NCBI GenBank assembly: GCA_949987565.1
Contig: OX465102.1
Location: forward strand, 26,977,370 to 27,041,369
Length of the DNA: 64,000 nt
Reading direction: 5' to 3'
Source of the DNA: Luidia sarsii
Taxonomy: Eukaryota > Echinodermata > Asteroidea > Paxillosida > Luidiidae
The notes under the pieces are model-generated. The model searched no databases and was not told the origin of the DNA. It worked only from the letters and a program-made list of their open reading frames with translations. A program made the position numbers and the translations under genes. Below are positions 10,036 to 22,745 of the stretch, piece after piece. Numbering within the stretch: position 1 is the stretch's first letter; each line of letters opens with the position of its first letter.

Positions 10036-12180
10036 AGAATCGATTTGACATTTTTCAAAATTATTTCCTCTGTTCTCTGTGTGCATAAACGGATCTAACC
10101 GCAAGGTAAGGTTATTTTGAAGCGACGTATTACCGGTACCGTCACAATTGGAGCTTGTCTACTCTCTTGGCTATTTCAAACAAACTACAATGGCAAGAAA
10201 AGGCTTTCCTGAGGCTTTCCATGTGTGCATAACCAAGAGCAAAGATCCTCAATTTTAGTGACACAGTTTACACTAGGACAAAAAGGAACATTTGCTTAGA
10301 TTCACCCAACTGTTTCCTTATACCATCTGCATAATTTACTGAGTAAATTTGACCGGTTTTTACGTTAGATCAGTCAGAAAGTTAAAGTTGCAGTTTCCTG
10401 CCAAACCCCTCGCAAATACGTCTATAGCATGTGTACTATTTTGTAATACCAAAATACATTATGATCCCTGCACGTTTTCTGTGTGTATTCACACGCACTG
10501 TCGCCAGTCCATCCATCGACCAGAGAAGAATGTCATTTCGACAAGTTTGTTATTTCAAAGCCGACTCACGAGTCAAGGAATAACCTTCAGGTAAAATCAC
10601 AACATTCGCTTATTAGTGCACAGCCGACGGCATGCTTGCATCACCAGGCATCGATGACCAGCCACTCGTAACTTTAATAACCCCTCACACTCAGAGTGCA
10701 GACATGGGTAAAAAAATTAAAGATTCACCTTCTCAGAGCCGCAAGGGGAATTGTCATTAAAAAGTGCCCTGGTGCTTGTCACAAACTACCTCACTATATC
10801 CAAATAAAAGTGCATAAGAGTATAGCGGTCGTGAATTCATCAATTTGTAACCCAATTCCAACCGTTTGCAGTTTTCGTTGGACTGAAGATACTGAAAGCA
10901 CTTATGCACCCTTCACAAATGGGTAGTGCTTTCCTTAATCTGTTAATTTTCATCACTTAGACTTGCTTGGCCATCTTCACACATGCAAATCATCTCCATG
11001 CATGCCTGCGTGCACCGAAGCAGCGACTGCTTCAGACCTCAACGCAGGCCGGTTGGAAGCTCGGCGGGTCAAGACGACACAGAGCCCGACTCGTCGGTCT
11101 CAGCAAAACCGGACCCTTTCTGAGCCAATTCCCCCTGAATCTTCAGGATGGGGAGACCTGCACCACTGGCTTGTCCAGCGGTCGTTGCCTTCACCAGACG
11201 TGCAGAGAATGATATCAACGTGTTTGTTATGTGCACACCCCGCGCACGCTTCGGGCAAGGACGAACAGCGATTTCGTGTCGTGCTTAAAAAATGATACCG
11301 GTTCCCGTGACAGTGGCGTCCGGAGACGAGGCTTCCTTTGGAGAAAGCTTTCGGACGGTCCGATCCGGCAGATGGCCGATTCCGATAACTGGTATCGGAG
11401 ATCTCTGGGTGTTTGTCGTGGTCCTGGTCCACTGAAACCCTTACGGGATGCTGCAGAGGTCAACCCCATCACCCGCACAGATCAGTATCTGCCAAGGAAG
11501 ACACATCTCGTGGGTAAACAAGGGATACCCGGAGCCTCTTTGAACTGTTGAAGATCGATTTGGCAATGCAACATTGGTATACATGGGCAAGTCTTAAAGA
11601 GTGACACAATAGTCTTGTATGGGGAAAGGGGAGATGATTAAGAAGATGAAATCTTAACAGGGTCGTCATTATAATCACAATAGAAAATACAGTTCATCAT
11701 AGGCATATGTGTATTAATAAAATACATTTTTAAAAATCAATGCAAATAATCCAATCCGTCCACCCAATCAGCCTGTCATTTCTGAGTTGACAAATGAAAC
11801 GATATCATAAAAAATGTATATCATTCTTTAATCAACCCATTCCTTCGTAAATTGTGTTTATTAAGTGACTCTATGGTTTCACGTAACAGTATTACGTTGC
11901 GTTTCTAGCGGGATCTTTCTGGAGGCCGACATTGATTGATTTCAATCGCTTCGAGCCTTACATATACGAGTGCTCCCCTCTTTCATAACAGATACCGTCA
12001 AGAGCCGGCGGGATGGACCCTATGCGTATAAAGCATCTGCAGCAATTGTGATTGTCGCGTTACCTTTTGCACAACCTTAGAAAACCGTGACGCTTCAAGT
12101 CATTCACTCGGTATAAGGTTTGTCCACTATGGTGGACATAGAGGGGCAAATAAGAAAGGACCTCCCATAGGATTACTTGG
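10036..12180. other. Non-coding stretch, overlapping chance frames
   Basis: Between 10960 and 11560 the sequence is more GC-rich and has overlapping 80-110-codon frames on both strands, none with recognisable domain order or splice logic. A 16-bp perfect palindrome GTCCACTATGGTGGAC lies near 12121. Nothing else was recognised. Confidence 0.5.
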
Positions 12181-12535
12181 TATTTGCAATGTTCCCTGGG
12201 CCACGGTAGACTTCACCAACTCCTGCATCTCATGCACTTCTGCAATGGCACATATTTGTCCCAGAATCATGAACACTTGAGGCACCTGCTGTACTTCATG
12301 CACATGAAATACTGTAGCTCAAGCACATGTGGCATTGTAATCACTTGAGCAAAAGTCGGATGAGGTGCATGAAGTGCTTCATGTATAAGAACATCTCCCT
12401 ATTTACTGTACATCAAGCACATGGAGTGAAAGTGATCATCACCTCATGCGCATGCATCGTGCACCATGTGCCTCAACATACTTCATCCATGTGCATGATG
12501 TGAGCACAATTTTTACAGTGTATTCACTCCGACTT
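12181..12535. repeat. Degenerate internally repetitive element (CATGCAC/CTTCATG words)
   Basis: Words such as CTTCATGCACATG, GTGCATGAAGTGC, CACTTGAG and CATGTG recur on both strands through about 350 bp. The right end reads ACAATTTTTACAGTGTA, whose complement (TACACTGTAAAAATTGT) has the look of a MITE terminus. A matching left terminus was not found, so the boundary and class are uncertain. Confidence 0.35.
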
Positions 12536-13735
12536 TTTGTTGACAATGTAAGTTGATTCGTCTGTTCACATCCTCCAGTCGTTCATTGTCAGTGTGTTCT
12601 GGTGTGTTTCAGCGTGAGCAGCGATTATGACCACATAGGTAGGGCACCAGTGAAAATGGTATGATATATAGCTATAGGCCACATCATAATTTTGTGAATA
12701 CCCATTTTGAATACACCTACACGGTGGGATAAGTCTGTACATAGACGCACAATAGAACCCATCGCACCAGCGTGACCTGACAAGCGCTGTGGTCACATTG
12801 GCGAGCCGTCTGAAATAGTGAATTATCTTTTGTGTGATTCGATGTTTCTTTGAAAAGTACGAGAAAAACGGGTTTACAGGCCACTCCGCCGGTGGATTTC
12901 GTCCCAAATTAGCATATTTTCTCCGCGGGGGGCATGAAATACATCGAGGCACATGTTTGCCTCGATGCATTGCTCAACGTGCAAAAACCCATATGTACAA
13001 ACGTATATAGGCAAACGAACTCCCCGACTTTTTGGCCCATAACTACAGTTTTTTTTGGGTCATGCCAACATAGTGTGTTGCTGCTACGTGCAGTTAAACT
13101 ACCAATGATTGTATGAGTCTTCACTTGTTTCTAACCGATCGCCGAACTCGAAAATATCAGGGTAAGTTTGATCGAGGTTTTTTGGCTCAATCGCAGGGCA
13201 CCCGGCTACGTGTAACCATGGAGTACCGTTCCTCGTCAGGCCAGCCTATGCTGGACATAAGCCATGTACTGGCTGAACTCGTAACGTAAACGGGACGGGG
13301 CTCCAAGTCACGGTGAATATTGTAAAATATCATCTAAGTGATAAAGCTGAAGATGGTTTTCATGTTTTACCTCACAAGGTCGAGTATGGGTCTAGGCATA
13401 ATTGCCGCGATTCGCGTCGCGTGGCGACCACTTCTTGTGTCGTCCGTTCGTGTATGCCCCGTGTCGCACATACACATGTGTATACGACGAGAGCACTGAC
13501 AGATTTACGCGGTGCTGCATAGGCGCTGCATCTGGTACTCAGATGTCATTTCGCGATACCTTTTTTCCTGTGCCTCTGTTGACATCGGGAAATTTGAACT
13601 ACAACCGGAACTGCAACGGGGTGGGGGCAATTTTCGGGGGTCAATTAAACACACACATGATGAACAGAAACAGTTGATGCTTTTATTTCATATTTCAAAT
13701 ATATAAATCAGTGTATTTATAGAATAAAATTGGAC
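12536..13735. other. Non-coding stretch, nothing recognised
   Basis: Contains opposed frames of 60-134 codons (for example 12566-12970, minus) without domain features. No repeat family of this window was identified. Confidence 0.5.
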
Positions 13736-13756
13736 AGTAGGCTTCATCCTGCCTTC

Positions 13757-13800
13757 AGGGGTTCGAGTCCCACCTGAACCGACTAAGCACCGAATATTCG
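13757..13800 (+). repeat. tRNA B-box remnant
   Basis: GGGGTTCGAGTCCC is a near-ideal B box (T-arm), flanked by CCTTCA and ACCTGAACC. No matching A box or anticodon arm precedes it at tRNA spacing, and CTAAGCACC downstream recalls SINE bodies. Probably the 3' half of a decayed tRNA-derived element. Confidence 0.3.
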
Positions 13801-14051
13801 CTGTTAACCAACTGGACTGAACGAGCAAAGATTGTATTAAATTGGGCATTGACGTCATTCCTGACGCATGTTCTGGTGAGATCGCGACTTGTCATTATGC
13901 ATGGCGTTCAGAATGAATGATAAGTGACTCGTGTTGACATGCTTAGTGTACATTTAGATTTGGTAGATAATTTGTGGCCGCGAGTAAACCAATTAGATTA
14001 TATTTTTTTCTTTATAGTGGAGGTTTTCCAGTGTACGCTTCAAGAAATCAG

Positions 14052-14224
14052 AATATAGGAAGGTTTGCGGTGAACACCATGTATCAGGTCTCTTAAAGGA
14101 AGAGGTATGGTTCTGAAAAGAACCTGAGGGTAACTCAGAACCATACCTCTTCCTTTAAGAGACCTGATACATGGTGTTCACCGCAAACCTTCCTATATTG
14201 ATTCACCCACCATGCAAAGCCTTA
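14052..14224. repeat. Perfect 65-bp foldback with histone-like stem-loop at the apex (copy C)
   Basis: Positions 14052-14116 and 14135-14199 are perfect inverted repeats (65 bp, no mismatch or indel) around an 18-nt loop. The arms carry the family segments GGTTTGCGGTGAACACC and TCTCTTAAAGGAAGAGG. At 14109-14124 the plus strand reads GGTTCTGAAAAGAACC. Its minus-strand form GGTTCTTTTCAGAACC still fits the histone stem-loop consensus GGYYYTTHTHARRRCC through paired changes in both stem strands. The family end segment CACCCACCATGCAAAGCCTT follows (14203-14222). Confidence 0.85.
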
Positions 14225-17200
14225 AGTCTCATTTAAGAAATCAGAAAACAAGTCTCAAATTTATTACTTTCTTCTTTTTTTCTCTGATACAAAATTCATC
14301 TGCATCAGAAATAGCCGTATGCAGCAAGCAGATCATTCCCAGTAGAGTACAAACTATGGAGGTCCTAAATGGCGAATTCAAGCTCCGGGGACTCCTCTTG
14401 AGTAAAGTCAATCCTGTAAAGTATACTATTATGGAAAACCGAACAAAGCTAGGTCGTTTATTTTGTCAATAAACAGCCAAGAAAACACGTGTAATGATAA
14501 CAAGGCACTGCATTTTATATAAACATGGCCTACCATTTCTGGCTGTTATTCAAAATAGATGGCCTTTATCTCGACTGCGTCAACAAACTGGTACAAAGTT
14601 AGGGCCCTACCCGTTTACTCACGGATTCCTGCGTCTTGTATCTCTTCCATTAATCATGGAATGGAAAGAACGCGAGACAGGGATCGGGTAAACAGAGCTC
14701 CGGTGGAGGGCTGATCTAGCCTAAGATAGACGGGAGTGTCATGAAGTTAACTTCGAGGCTATGATGCGTGAAGTTACTGCTACGGTTATGTTTGCTTCTT
14801 CGTAGTTCGTCACAATATCTAAATATATCAGCACGTATACACTTACCAAAAGGTAGCATATTGCGGTCACCTATAGCCTGAATAGTCCCGAGTTTAATGA
14901 CATCGTACACGAAAGGGAGCCAAGGAGCTCTAATCAAAAATCGGGCCCTGGTCTGAAATTTTCTCCTGTCGTGAATAAAATGGTAAACTAAAGTTTTGGG
15001 ATTTCCTTACGCCTATTGTTATGGGATTTCCTTAAGGCCCCCTTTTTAGTTCACTTAAAGGCCACCTACAAAATATGCATTTCAGTGTTTTCACCGCCTA
15101 GTGGATGTTAGCGGTTGAGTCAAAGCCGTAGTTATCTGACTGCCTTCCACTCTGGCCGACAATCTTACCCCCAGAAATCCACAGGAGAACTGGCTCCGCA
15201 GTCTGAGTGGCGGCGCACTGTAATAATGAACGCTCCAAGGGCATCGCGACAGGCTCGGGGTGGCGCGGACGAATGCACGCCCCGACCACCCCCAATAACG
15301 TCAGTGCCAAAACGTAACTACTCTCCACTAACGGTGAGCGGAGGAGATGCTTCTGTTTCTGACGCTATGGCCCAGGGGCGACCTCCTGCAATGACGTCAT
15401 ATGTAAACGATCCCCAAAAAGAGGATTATACCACGAGTGTAGCCGCTTTGAACACGAACAATTCTCCAACTCATTGTCATTCATGATCTGACGTAAGTGT
15501 ACACAGATATAGAGGTGCGCCTGTTCTCATTAACAAGGTAGGCCTACAGACGTATCTAAAGAATGTACCATGATAAAGCAAGGAGCGAGCCGCAATTCTG
15601 CCAATAATGAGTAACCTATAGCACAATTATTGAGACCCACATTTCATCCAGTGCTATATACGAATGGTATTTGAACAAGCGTTGGACAGGCTGAGGCAAA
15701 TAATAGTGTATGCAATAAGAATTTTGTCAGCAAATTTATTGCTCAGCAATTGCGATGTTTTATTTTTCAGGTAGTCCTTTTGCACAGGTTTGCATAGCTT
15801 GGGAGACCGCCAAAACTACCGGGGCGAATGAGAGTCGGGGCATGGTTGGCACTATAGTTTCTGGAAACTGGAGCCTAGTCTACGGCCGAGACTTGTTCTG
15901 AAAGAAAACGGAAACCGAGTATGGGGGGAAAATGGCACGATTTAAACAATGTGTTGATCAGCTTTGGTCGAAATGTTGGCTGGTAACATTAGGCCTATTG
16001 GTAATCTATCTGGTGGATTTCGTCCGACAAGATAGATCACTGTATACCGTCGCTCTGACCAGAAAAAAAGTCAATCAAGCGACCATGCAAAACCCTTTGC
16101 TAAGCGTGTTTACAGTGTCCATTTCAAGCAGCTAATGCCGCTCGGAGCTGCTTAAACACCTAGCCCAAGTACCATAAGGAAATGCATACACACTTAGATG
16201 AGACAGTATTGTCCAACACGTCATACTTTCATGCGATCTTCATTTCCAAAACCGAGATAACGAAATCTCAAAGAAGCGACCACACGTCAAACTTAAGTGG
16301 TTCTCTATCACACGAAACCAACGATACAGTTAAGTTTCCCTCCTTCAAACCATTGCACGGTATTGGTTTTTGTCACATTAATGTGACATCTATCTGCTAA
16401 GCCTAAACGTATTGAATACAAACATGTCTGACTTTATTTATTCAAGGCCTTGCTTGAATAAGAGAGTGAGGCCGTATAGTTTGTTGAGAATTGTTGAAAG
16501 TCCCGTTTCACATCTTCGCTTCGCTCGAAAATCTTACCCAAACATTGCTGAGTTTACCGCATTTTTGGTCACGCGATCTTCTCCGTTTATGGATGCAAAC
16601 CACTCACTTCCCGCCGACTTTTCACTTCGTCTCGCCGGCACAGCTATACAAGGAGAACTACCCGAAAGAAATCTGTGCGCCGTGCTTCCTTGGCGATATA
16701 CAATTCCTTTTGTTCAGCTCACTCCCCTCGCTGCCTGTGTCCCACCAGAGGCAAATCCACCAGATCCCTCAGTTGGGTCACATTTGTCATTGCTCCATAT
16801 GTTATACGTATATGTTATATGTATTAATGCACACGCGATGTGTTGTACATAGACTAGGGCTTTTTAATTTTTTTATGAATTCTGAGAGACACTGAATGGA
16901 CGGCCCGAGGGTGAGCGAATCTTGCCTGTTCGATTTTCAGATTAAGTGAAAGAAAAATGGGAACACCTTTTTGGAAATTGCGTGTCCGCGGGGAGCGTAT
17001 CAGCGAGCCTTGCGACAGGAGTGGCTGGAGAGTGAGGAGCCTGCCAACGGCCTCGCAGCACTATCAAGGAGGCCTGCTGGGATTGCTCCTCAAGATCCTC
17101 ATCGCGCTGAAATGCTTTAACGCGATCTCGTGGCTTACAAGAGAACAACACTTGAAAGAACAGAGGGAACGGGACGCAGACGTGCAACGAACGAGTGTTG

Positions 17201-17540
17201 CCCGCAGTCGTGCACTGCGTCGAGATTCGGACTCAATTTCCATTCTGTAACGAATTCAGTGAGTTGTGCGCCGGCGAATATTATGCCCCCGACGCCCTGA
17301 TCTGAACTGACACATGCGAGAACTTAAGTGCACCCGCTCTTGTGCAGATTGTCGCTCTGTTTATTACCCTCTTAAATGCAGTCAGTTGGAATGGTTTGAA
17401 TTGAATTCAAAAATGTTATCCACTTGAAGATCGAATATACAAAAAAAAAGGAATTCCCTAATTGCCTCGGCAGTTATGAATGTGCATGCAACACACTTTT
17501 TTTTACTTCCGTAATACAGCTATACATTCTGTGCTTATAC
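14225..17540. other. Non-coding stretch with unassigned open frames
   Basis: Holds the longest non-repeat frame of the window (16412-16852, plus, 146 codons) and others at 15115-15486 and 16957-17250. None has a recognisable domain, consistent splice signals or a biased composition; all overlap frames on the other strand or in other frames. Nothing is called here. Confidence 0.45.
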
Positions 17541-17939
17541 TATGAATGAAAACGAGAACGAGAAAAAGGACGAAAAATATGACTAAAAAGAGAACGAGAA
17601 CGAAACGTGAACGCGAACGAGAACGGGTTAGGGTACGGGAACCAAAAACGAGAGCCAGAACTACAGCTAGAGCCAGAACGAGAACGAGAACGAAACGTGA
17701 ACGTGAACGTGAACGTGAACGGGAACAGGAGCGGGTATGGGTACGGGAACAAAAATTGAGAACAAAAATCGAGAACGAGAACGAGAACGAGAACGAGAAC
17801 GAGAACGAGAACGAGAACGAGAACGGGAACGAGCACGAGCACGAGAACGAGCACGAGAACGAGAACGAGAACGAGCACGAGCACAACGAGAACGAGAACG
17901 AGAACGAGAACGAGAACGAGAACGAGAACGAGAACGAGA

Positions 17940-17998
<59 letters not shown>

Positions 17999-18101
17999 AA
18001 CGAGAACGAGAACGAGAACGAGAACGAGAACGAGAACGAGAACGAGAACGAGAACGAGAACGAGAACGAGAACGAGAACGAGAACGAGAACGAGAACGAG
18101 A

Positions 18102-18154
<53 letters not shown>

Positions 18155-18341
18155 AACGAGAACGAGAACGAGTACGAGAACGAGAACGAGAACGAGAACG
18201 AGAACGAGAACGAGAACGAGAACGAGAACGAGAACGAGAACGAGAACGAGAACGAGAACGAGAACGAGAACTAGAACTAGAACGAGAACGAGAACGAGAA
18301 CGAGAACGAGAACGAGAACGAGAACGAGAACGAGAACGAGA

Positions 18342-18376
<35 letters not shown>

Positions 18377-18527
18377 AACGAGAACGAGAACGAGAACGAG
18401 AACGAGAACGAGAACGAGAACGAGAACGAGAACGAGAACAAGAACGAGAACGAGAACGAGAACAAGAACAAGAACGAGAACGAGAACAAGAACAAGAACA
18501 GGAACGAGAACGAGAACGAGAACGAGA
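17541..18527. repeat. GAGAAC / GAGCAC hexamer array
   Basis: About 1 kb of hexamers. The left part (17541-17770) is irregular and holds two related blocks with GAACGAAACGTGAACG followed by GGGTACGGGAAC. From 17770 the array is (GAGAAC)n, interrupted by homogeneous (GAGCAC)n blocks at ~17940-17998, ~18106-18152 and ~18345-18375, and by AAGAAC variants at the right end. The hexamer period removes stops in several frames, so Glu/Asn, Arg/Glu, Glu/His and (minus strand) Leu/Val or Ser/Phe frames of 100-375 codons coexist. No frame has a non-repeat domain. I treat it as a satellite-like array. Confidence 0.92.
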
Positions 18528-19850
18528 AGAATACTTCTACAAAACACGAACAATGAGGTGGGTCTTGCGATACTTTTTTCATGTAAATGAAATTCAGATA
18601 TGCAGCAAAATACCAGACGCATCAGCGAGACAAGAAGGTCCCTGATCCACGAGTGAACATATTGCAAATACTTATTCCTATGTGAGGGAGAGGCTTCGTT
18701 AAAAAACGGAGAAGCCAGACGGATCCCCAGTGAGCATGGACTATAAGGATCAACCTGGATCCGGTCCGGAGCCTAGACGGTTGTAGCCTACCCTTCTCTC
18801 ATCCCTCTCAGCATGCTCGCAAATAACATGTGAAACCGTCGAGTTTTTGTTCCGAACTTATGTAGGAACTAGAACGGGCGGAACTAGATCTTCTTATATT
18901 ATATATATATGAGAGGAAAAGTAGTCTGTAAGCCAATCTAACTATTCCAACTAATGACGTCGGTCATAGATGAGAGGGAAGGAAATATCACATTAAGGCC
19001 AAATTCTCATCGATTTTTCTTTTACAAACGTCACTTTTAGTTGCTCTACCGATGTTTTTCTTGCTTCAGTTGAAACCATGCTGCTTTGAAGCGTTCTTCA
19101 GCATTCCCTTCACAAACGTTGCTTTGCGGTTGTGAATTGATGTTTTTTTTTTCCTTTTTTAAAGACAGTGTGGAAATCATCATCTTTTATGGGAGATGGG
19201 GGAGTTTGGCGAAGACGAAAAAAATGCCGTTTATATTTCGTTGCGATTTTTCGCCCCGGAATTGACGGTCTTCGTCGTTTCCTCCGGGTGGATTTCTACT
19301 AAAACAAAACAAGTTGCAAATTAGCTTGACCGTGTTAACAACCTGACCTCGTTAAAAATTAATGATACTCAATGCATGAATAATATGCACAGATAGCCGT
19401 CTAGCCGATGAAAAAACCATTAGGGAAAGTGTATAAGCTTTTGTAGCAGCCACTGATACAGCAGAATGAATGCATAAACGTAAGAGCACTGTTTTCCATA
19501 TACTGCGGTAAACCTTCCGAACAGAACAGACTACGGATTATTTTCAAACGATCAGAGAGACGGTCGATGTTTGGCTTGAGAAGATGCACAGCCATGGGCC
19601 CTGCGATGGCCATGTGTGCCTATCGATTCGGTATTCCCGATTCGGGCATGGCGTCCGAGACACGTGAGACCGAAAGGTAGGTACAGACTATCAGGAAATG
19701 ACGATGCAATAATATGATCCGTCTACATTCTATTGATATGCTAGTAAGTCTATAGGACTACACTATTGCCGGAAGACCGTTTATCGGTTTTACCCAGGTC
19801 GACCAAGAACGCCGAACTCCAAAGACATGCGTATACGAGTCGCGAACTAT
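18528..19850. other. Non-coding stretch
   Basis: Includes a small hairpin near 18690-18714 (GGCTTCGTT ... AACGGAGAAGCC) and an (AT)n run near 18897-18911. No gene recognised. Confidence 0.55.
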
Positions 19851-19854
19851 TTAC

Positions 19855-20275
19855 CCCGAATCCTAGTCCGAGTCAAATCTTTCGAGTCCGAGTCCGAGTC
19901 CCGAGTCATTCAGATTGAGTGAGAGTGCAAGTCATAAAGTTACAAAGGTCGGAGTCTCGAGACCGAGTCGCGAGTCCCTTGGAGACAATCTTCACAAGGA
20001 CATTTGGCATTTCGCCGTTTGAAATTTCCTCTCTGGTCGCACGGTATATCAATCAGAAAGTCAAGTAATCCATTGAGATAAGACAACTTGATGTGCACCA
20101 AGACAAGTCAGTAAAAGCCGCAAGCTGGCGAATGCAGTCTCTCGCAGGGTGCGGTCTCTCATTTGATCATGTCGCAAATGAAATTCAAGTCCAAATTCGA
20201 GTCAGCAGCCATTATTTTGATCGTGTCCCAAGTGCGAGCTCGAGTAATGGGAAACGAGACTCGGGTCAGATATTC
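19855..20275. repeat. Degenerate GAGTCC-rich array
   Basis: Begins with CGAATCCTAGTCCGAGTC and runs through CGAGTCCGAGTCCGAGTCCC. GAGTC words become sparser to ~20270 (CGAGACTCGGGTCAG). It is the opposite orientation of the GACTCG tract at 7085-7250. Confidence 0.55.
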
Positions 20276-20280
20276 ACCAT

Positions 20281-21604
20281 GATTCATTTAACTCTCTCGA
20301 TTCTTACTTCCTTTTGGACGCTCATAGTCGCGTCGAGAAAGACTATTATATGTCACATAAAATAATTCAACTCAATGTGATTCCATTTTAATTTCCAGAC
20401 AGGTACACAGCATTCGTACAAAGGAGTACAATATCGGAGATTGGAGTGGACATGACAAAAAAAAATCTTATAGCGTGCATAGCGCGCAAGATGGACTACT
20501 CCGAGCAAAAGGTGAAGTATACGGACTGGGCGCCATTTTAGCAAGCAACGGAATCTGTCGTTTGCTTTCGGTGCTCCGTCACAAACGATAAAAAAGATAC
20601 AACTTTGCATGCGCGAACAGAATGTGATAACTTTCGATGTAATGTGACCACGAAATGGAGAGAATGTGTGCGACTTTACTTACTAAAATGTCGTCCAGTG
20701 CGTACTTCACCCAAGAGTAGGCTATCTTGCGCGCTTCGCGTGCTATAAGATCTTCGGACATGACCAATTCCAAAAAGCAACATTTCGTCATCACCTCGTT
20801 CTCTTTAACAGGCATTTGCTTCTGTATATAGCTTAACTGGTTTACTGCACTCAAATCAAATTTAGCTTTCCAGTACGTTTTCTGGCGCGACAATGAACTT
20901 TTGTTTAAAGCGGGGGATTTATTCACGTTTTCGGTGAGGGGAGAGATCTCGCAGATCAAACACGAGGTTTATGCAAAACGATCTAGGACTATGAGTTATG
21001 CGCGGCCACAGCTTTTCTGAGATGAAGGTAAGCAATTTCTGGCTCGGCCGAAATATCGAAGTGGGGATTGATTCTTATTGGTTTCTCATTACAAAATGGT
21101 CGAGTGTGTGTCGGAAATACGGGCCATCTCGTGCTTTGCCCACTAAGAAAAGGAGCCAAAAGGATACCCGTAACTCCCCCTTTGTTTGCTTGGGCAGACA
21201 TCGGAACCTTGCCCTCTTTCCATTGCCCTATATCAAATCATGAGGCCGGTTTACAATCAGCGCCTGGGTCACATTTTCCTCCAATACAAGATGTCAAGTC
21301 GGATGCATTAGTGATCAACGTTACTCTACCTTGCTGCAATACTTTCTGCCGGCTACGGGGTTCTCAAGCATTAACAGCAGCGCGTGGTAGAGAGATGATG
21401 TACAATTATCTGTTCACTCCCACCTCGATTATCGACTTCGCTCATTTCAGCGGGGACCGGCACATTGTTTCCTTCACAATCAGCCTGATCACATCCATCC
21501 GCGTTGGCTTGATCAGATAAGTCGTGTCATGACAATGACAATGTCCCTGGAAGCAGCTTCTGCGACTTTCTTTTCCATATTTCTTTTCGATATCAAGAGC
21601 AACC
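20281..21604. other. Non-coding stretch, nothing recognised
   Basis: Frames of 70-150 codons (for example 20579-20959 minus, 21068-21520 plus) overlap on both strands without recognisable domains. Confidence 0.5.
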
Positions 21605-21936
21605 TTAAAGCCCCTATACACTATATTGGTAAGCAATATTCAGATTTACATGAAAGTTATACAGTTTAAGATGGTTTTAGTATAGAAACCTCGCATTGAA
21701 ATATTTCTGCCCAAAATGCTGTATTTTTTTCTTTTTAGAAAAGAGTAAACAAATCGTTTACGTCTCACCCCTAGATCTAAACATAGTCTTGAAACAAATG
21801 AAGCGGGTTTTTCTCGAGACTCGGTGGGCGGATTGTGCCGAAGTTTTCACGGGTGTGCTATTTCATGCATATGTTAAATCAGACAACATATGAACGCTAA
21901 TATTTTACAACAACCAATGTTGTGTTAACCCTTTAA
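21605..21936 (+). mobile_element. TTAA-flanked MITE family 1, copy 1
   Basis: Starts TTAAAGCCCCTATACACTAT and ends CCAATGTTGTGTTAACCCTTTAA. The termini are imperfect inverted repeats (consensus AAAGCCCCTACACAACATTGGT) bounded by TTAA on both sides. Internal landmarks shared with copies at 40564 and 45763 are GTTTACGTCTCACC, TCTCGAGACTCGG and TTTCATGCATATGTT. TTAA duplication is typical of piggyBac-type transposition; with no transposase present, that assignment is inference. Confidence 0.75.
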
Positions 21937-22607
21937 AACTCACCAATTGACCATCGTCCGTGAACGGCGAAACATTTGGAGCGTTCTAGGACAGGTCTTT
22001 GCTATTAGGAAAGTCGGTCCTGTTTAAAACAAGGGCAGAAATCATCGTTGGCTTTTAGTTCTCTTGCATAAATATTAGTTCACCTAAAAAAAAACCTGCC
22101 AATTAAATGCTTCATGAAATAGGCTCACTTCCCTTTTGACACAAGTGCAGGCTACCCTGCTCAAAATTACGTCATTTGAATGAAATGTACATTAGGTGCG
22201 TTATGATGCAGTGTGCGTTCTTTGCTAAACAAGAACCCCTCTGTTTCTATACAAGCATATATTGAAATTATTCAGGGACATTATCATAAACAAAAGTGGC
22301 TAAGAGTATTAACTTGGTAATCAGTCATTGTGTTTAAATCAGGTCATAATTGTGAGTTATTTGCCCCTCTGTGTTGTATAATAATATAAATTACAGTTAA
22401 AATTAATAAGTGCAATACGATTCATGTTTCTCTGAAAACGATGTTTTAACGTCTTGAAATCAACCGTTTTGTTCAATATGATGCCAAATTTTTGTTTGTA
22501 GTTCTCGCGCTGGGTAAAAGGTTCTTGGTCGATGGCAATATTTTGGTGCCCTGGATTTTAAAAACGAAGTTCATTTGATGTCTACTCCGTAATTGTTATT
22601 TGCGAAG
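21937..22607. other. AT-rich non-coding stretch
   Basis: No repeat, gene or RNA feature recognised. Confidence 0.55.
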
Positions 22608-22608
22608 A

Positions 22609-22745
22609 AAATAGAGGAGAGACAGTGGGAGAGAGAGAGAGGGAGAGAGAGAGAGAGGGGGGTGGCGGTAAGGGAGAGAGACCTGCATGGGAGAGAGGGT
22701 AGAGGGAAAGTAAGTGATGGGGGGAGGGGTAGAGTGAGAGAGTTG
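22609..22745. repeat. GA-rich low-complexity tract
   Basis: (GA)n and GGGAGA words. Short frames across it are repeat products. Confidence 0.75.

Noticed and set aside
16412..16852. 146-codon frame, the longest outside repeats
   Set aside because: No recognisable domain, a second overlapping 134-codon frame in another register, and length within chance expectation for this window.
16932..17250. 97-codon frame starting MGTPFWKLRVRG with a hydrophobic middle
   Set aside because: Looks superficially like a small membrane protein, but the opposite strand is equally open and no family is recognised.
17620..17640. GGGTTAGGGTACGGG as possible interstitial telomere repeat
   Set aside because: Only one TTAGGG-like unit, inside the hexamer array; not a telomeric tract.
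17540..18667. Long Leu/Val (minus), Arg/Glu and Asn/Glu (plus) frames
   Set aside because: Stop-free only because the hexamer array lacks stops in several registers at once.
20400..21000. 126-codon minus frame as a gene
   Set aside because: No domain; composition like flanking non-coding DNA; no conserved start or splice context.
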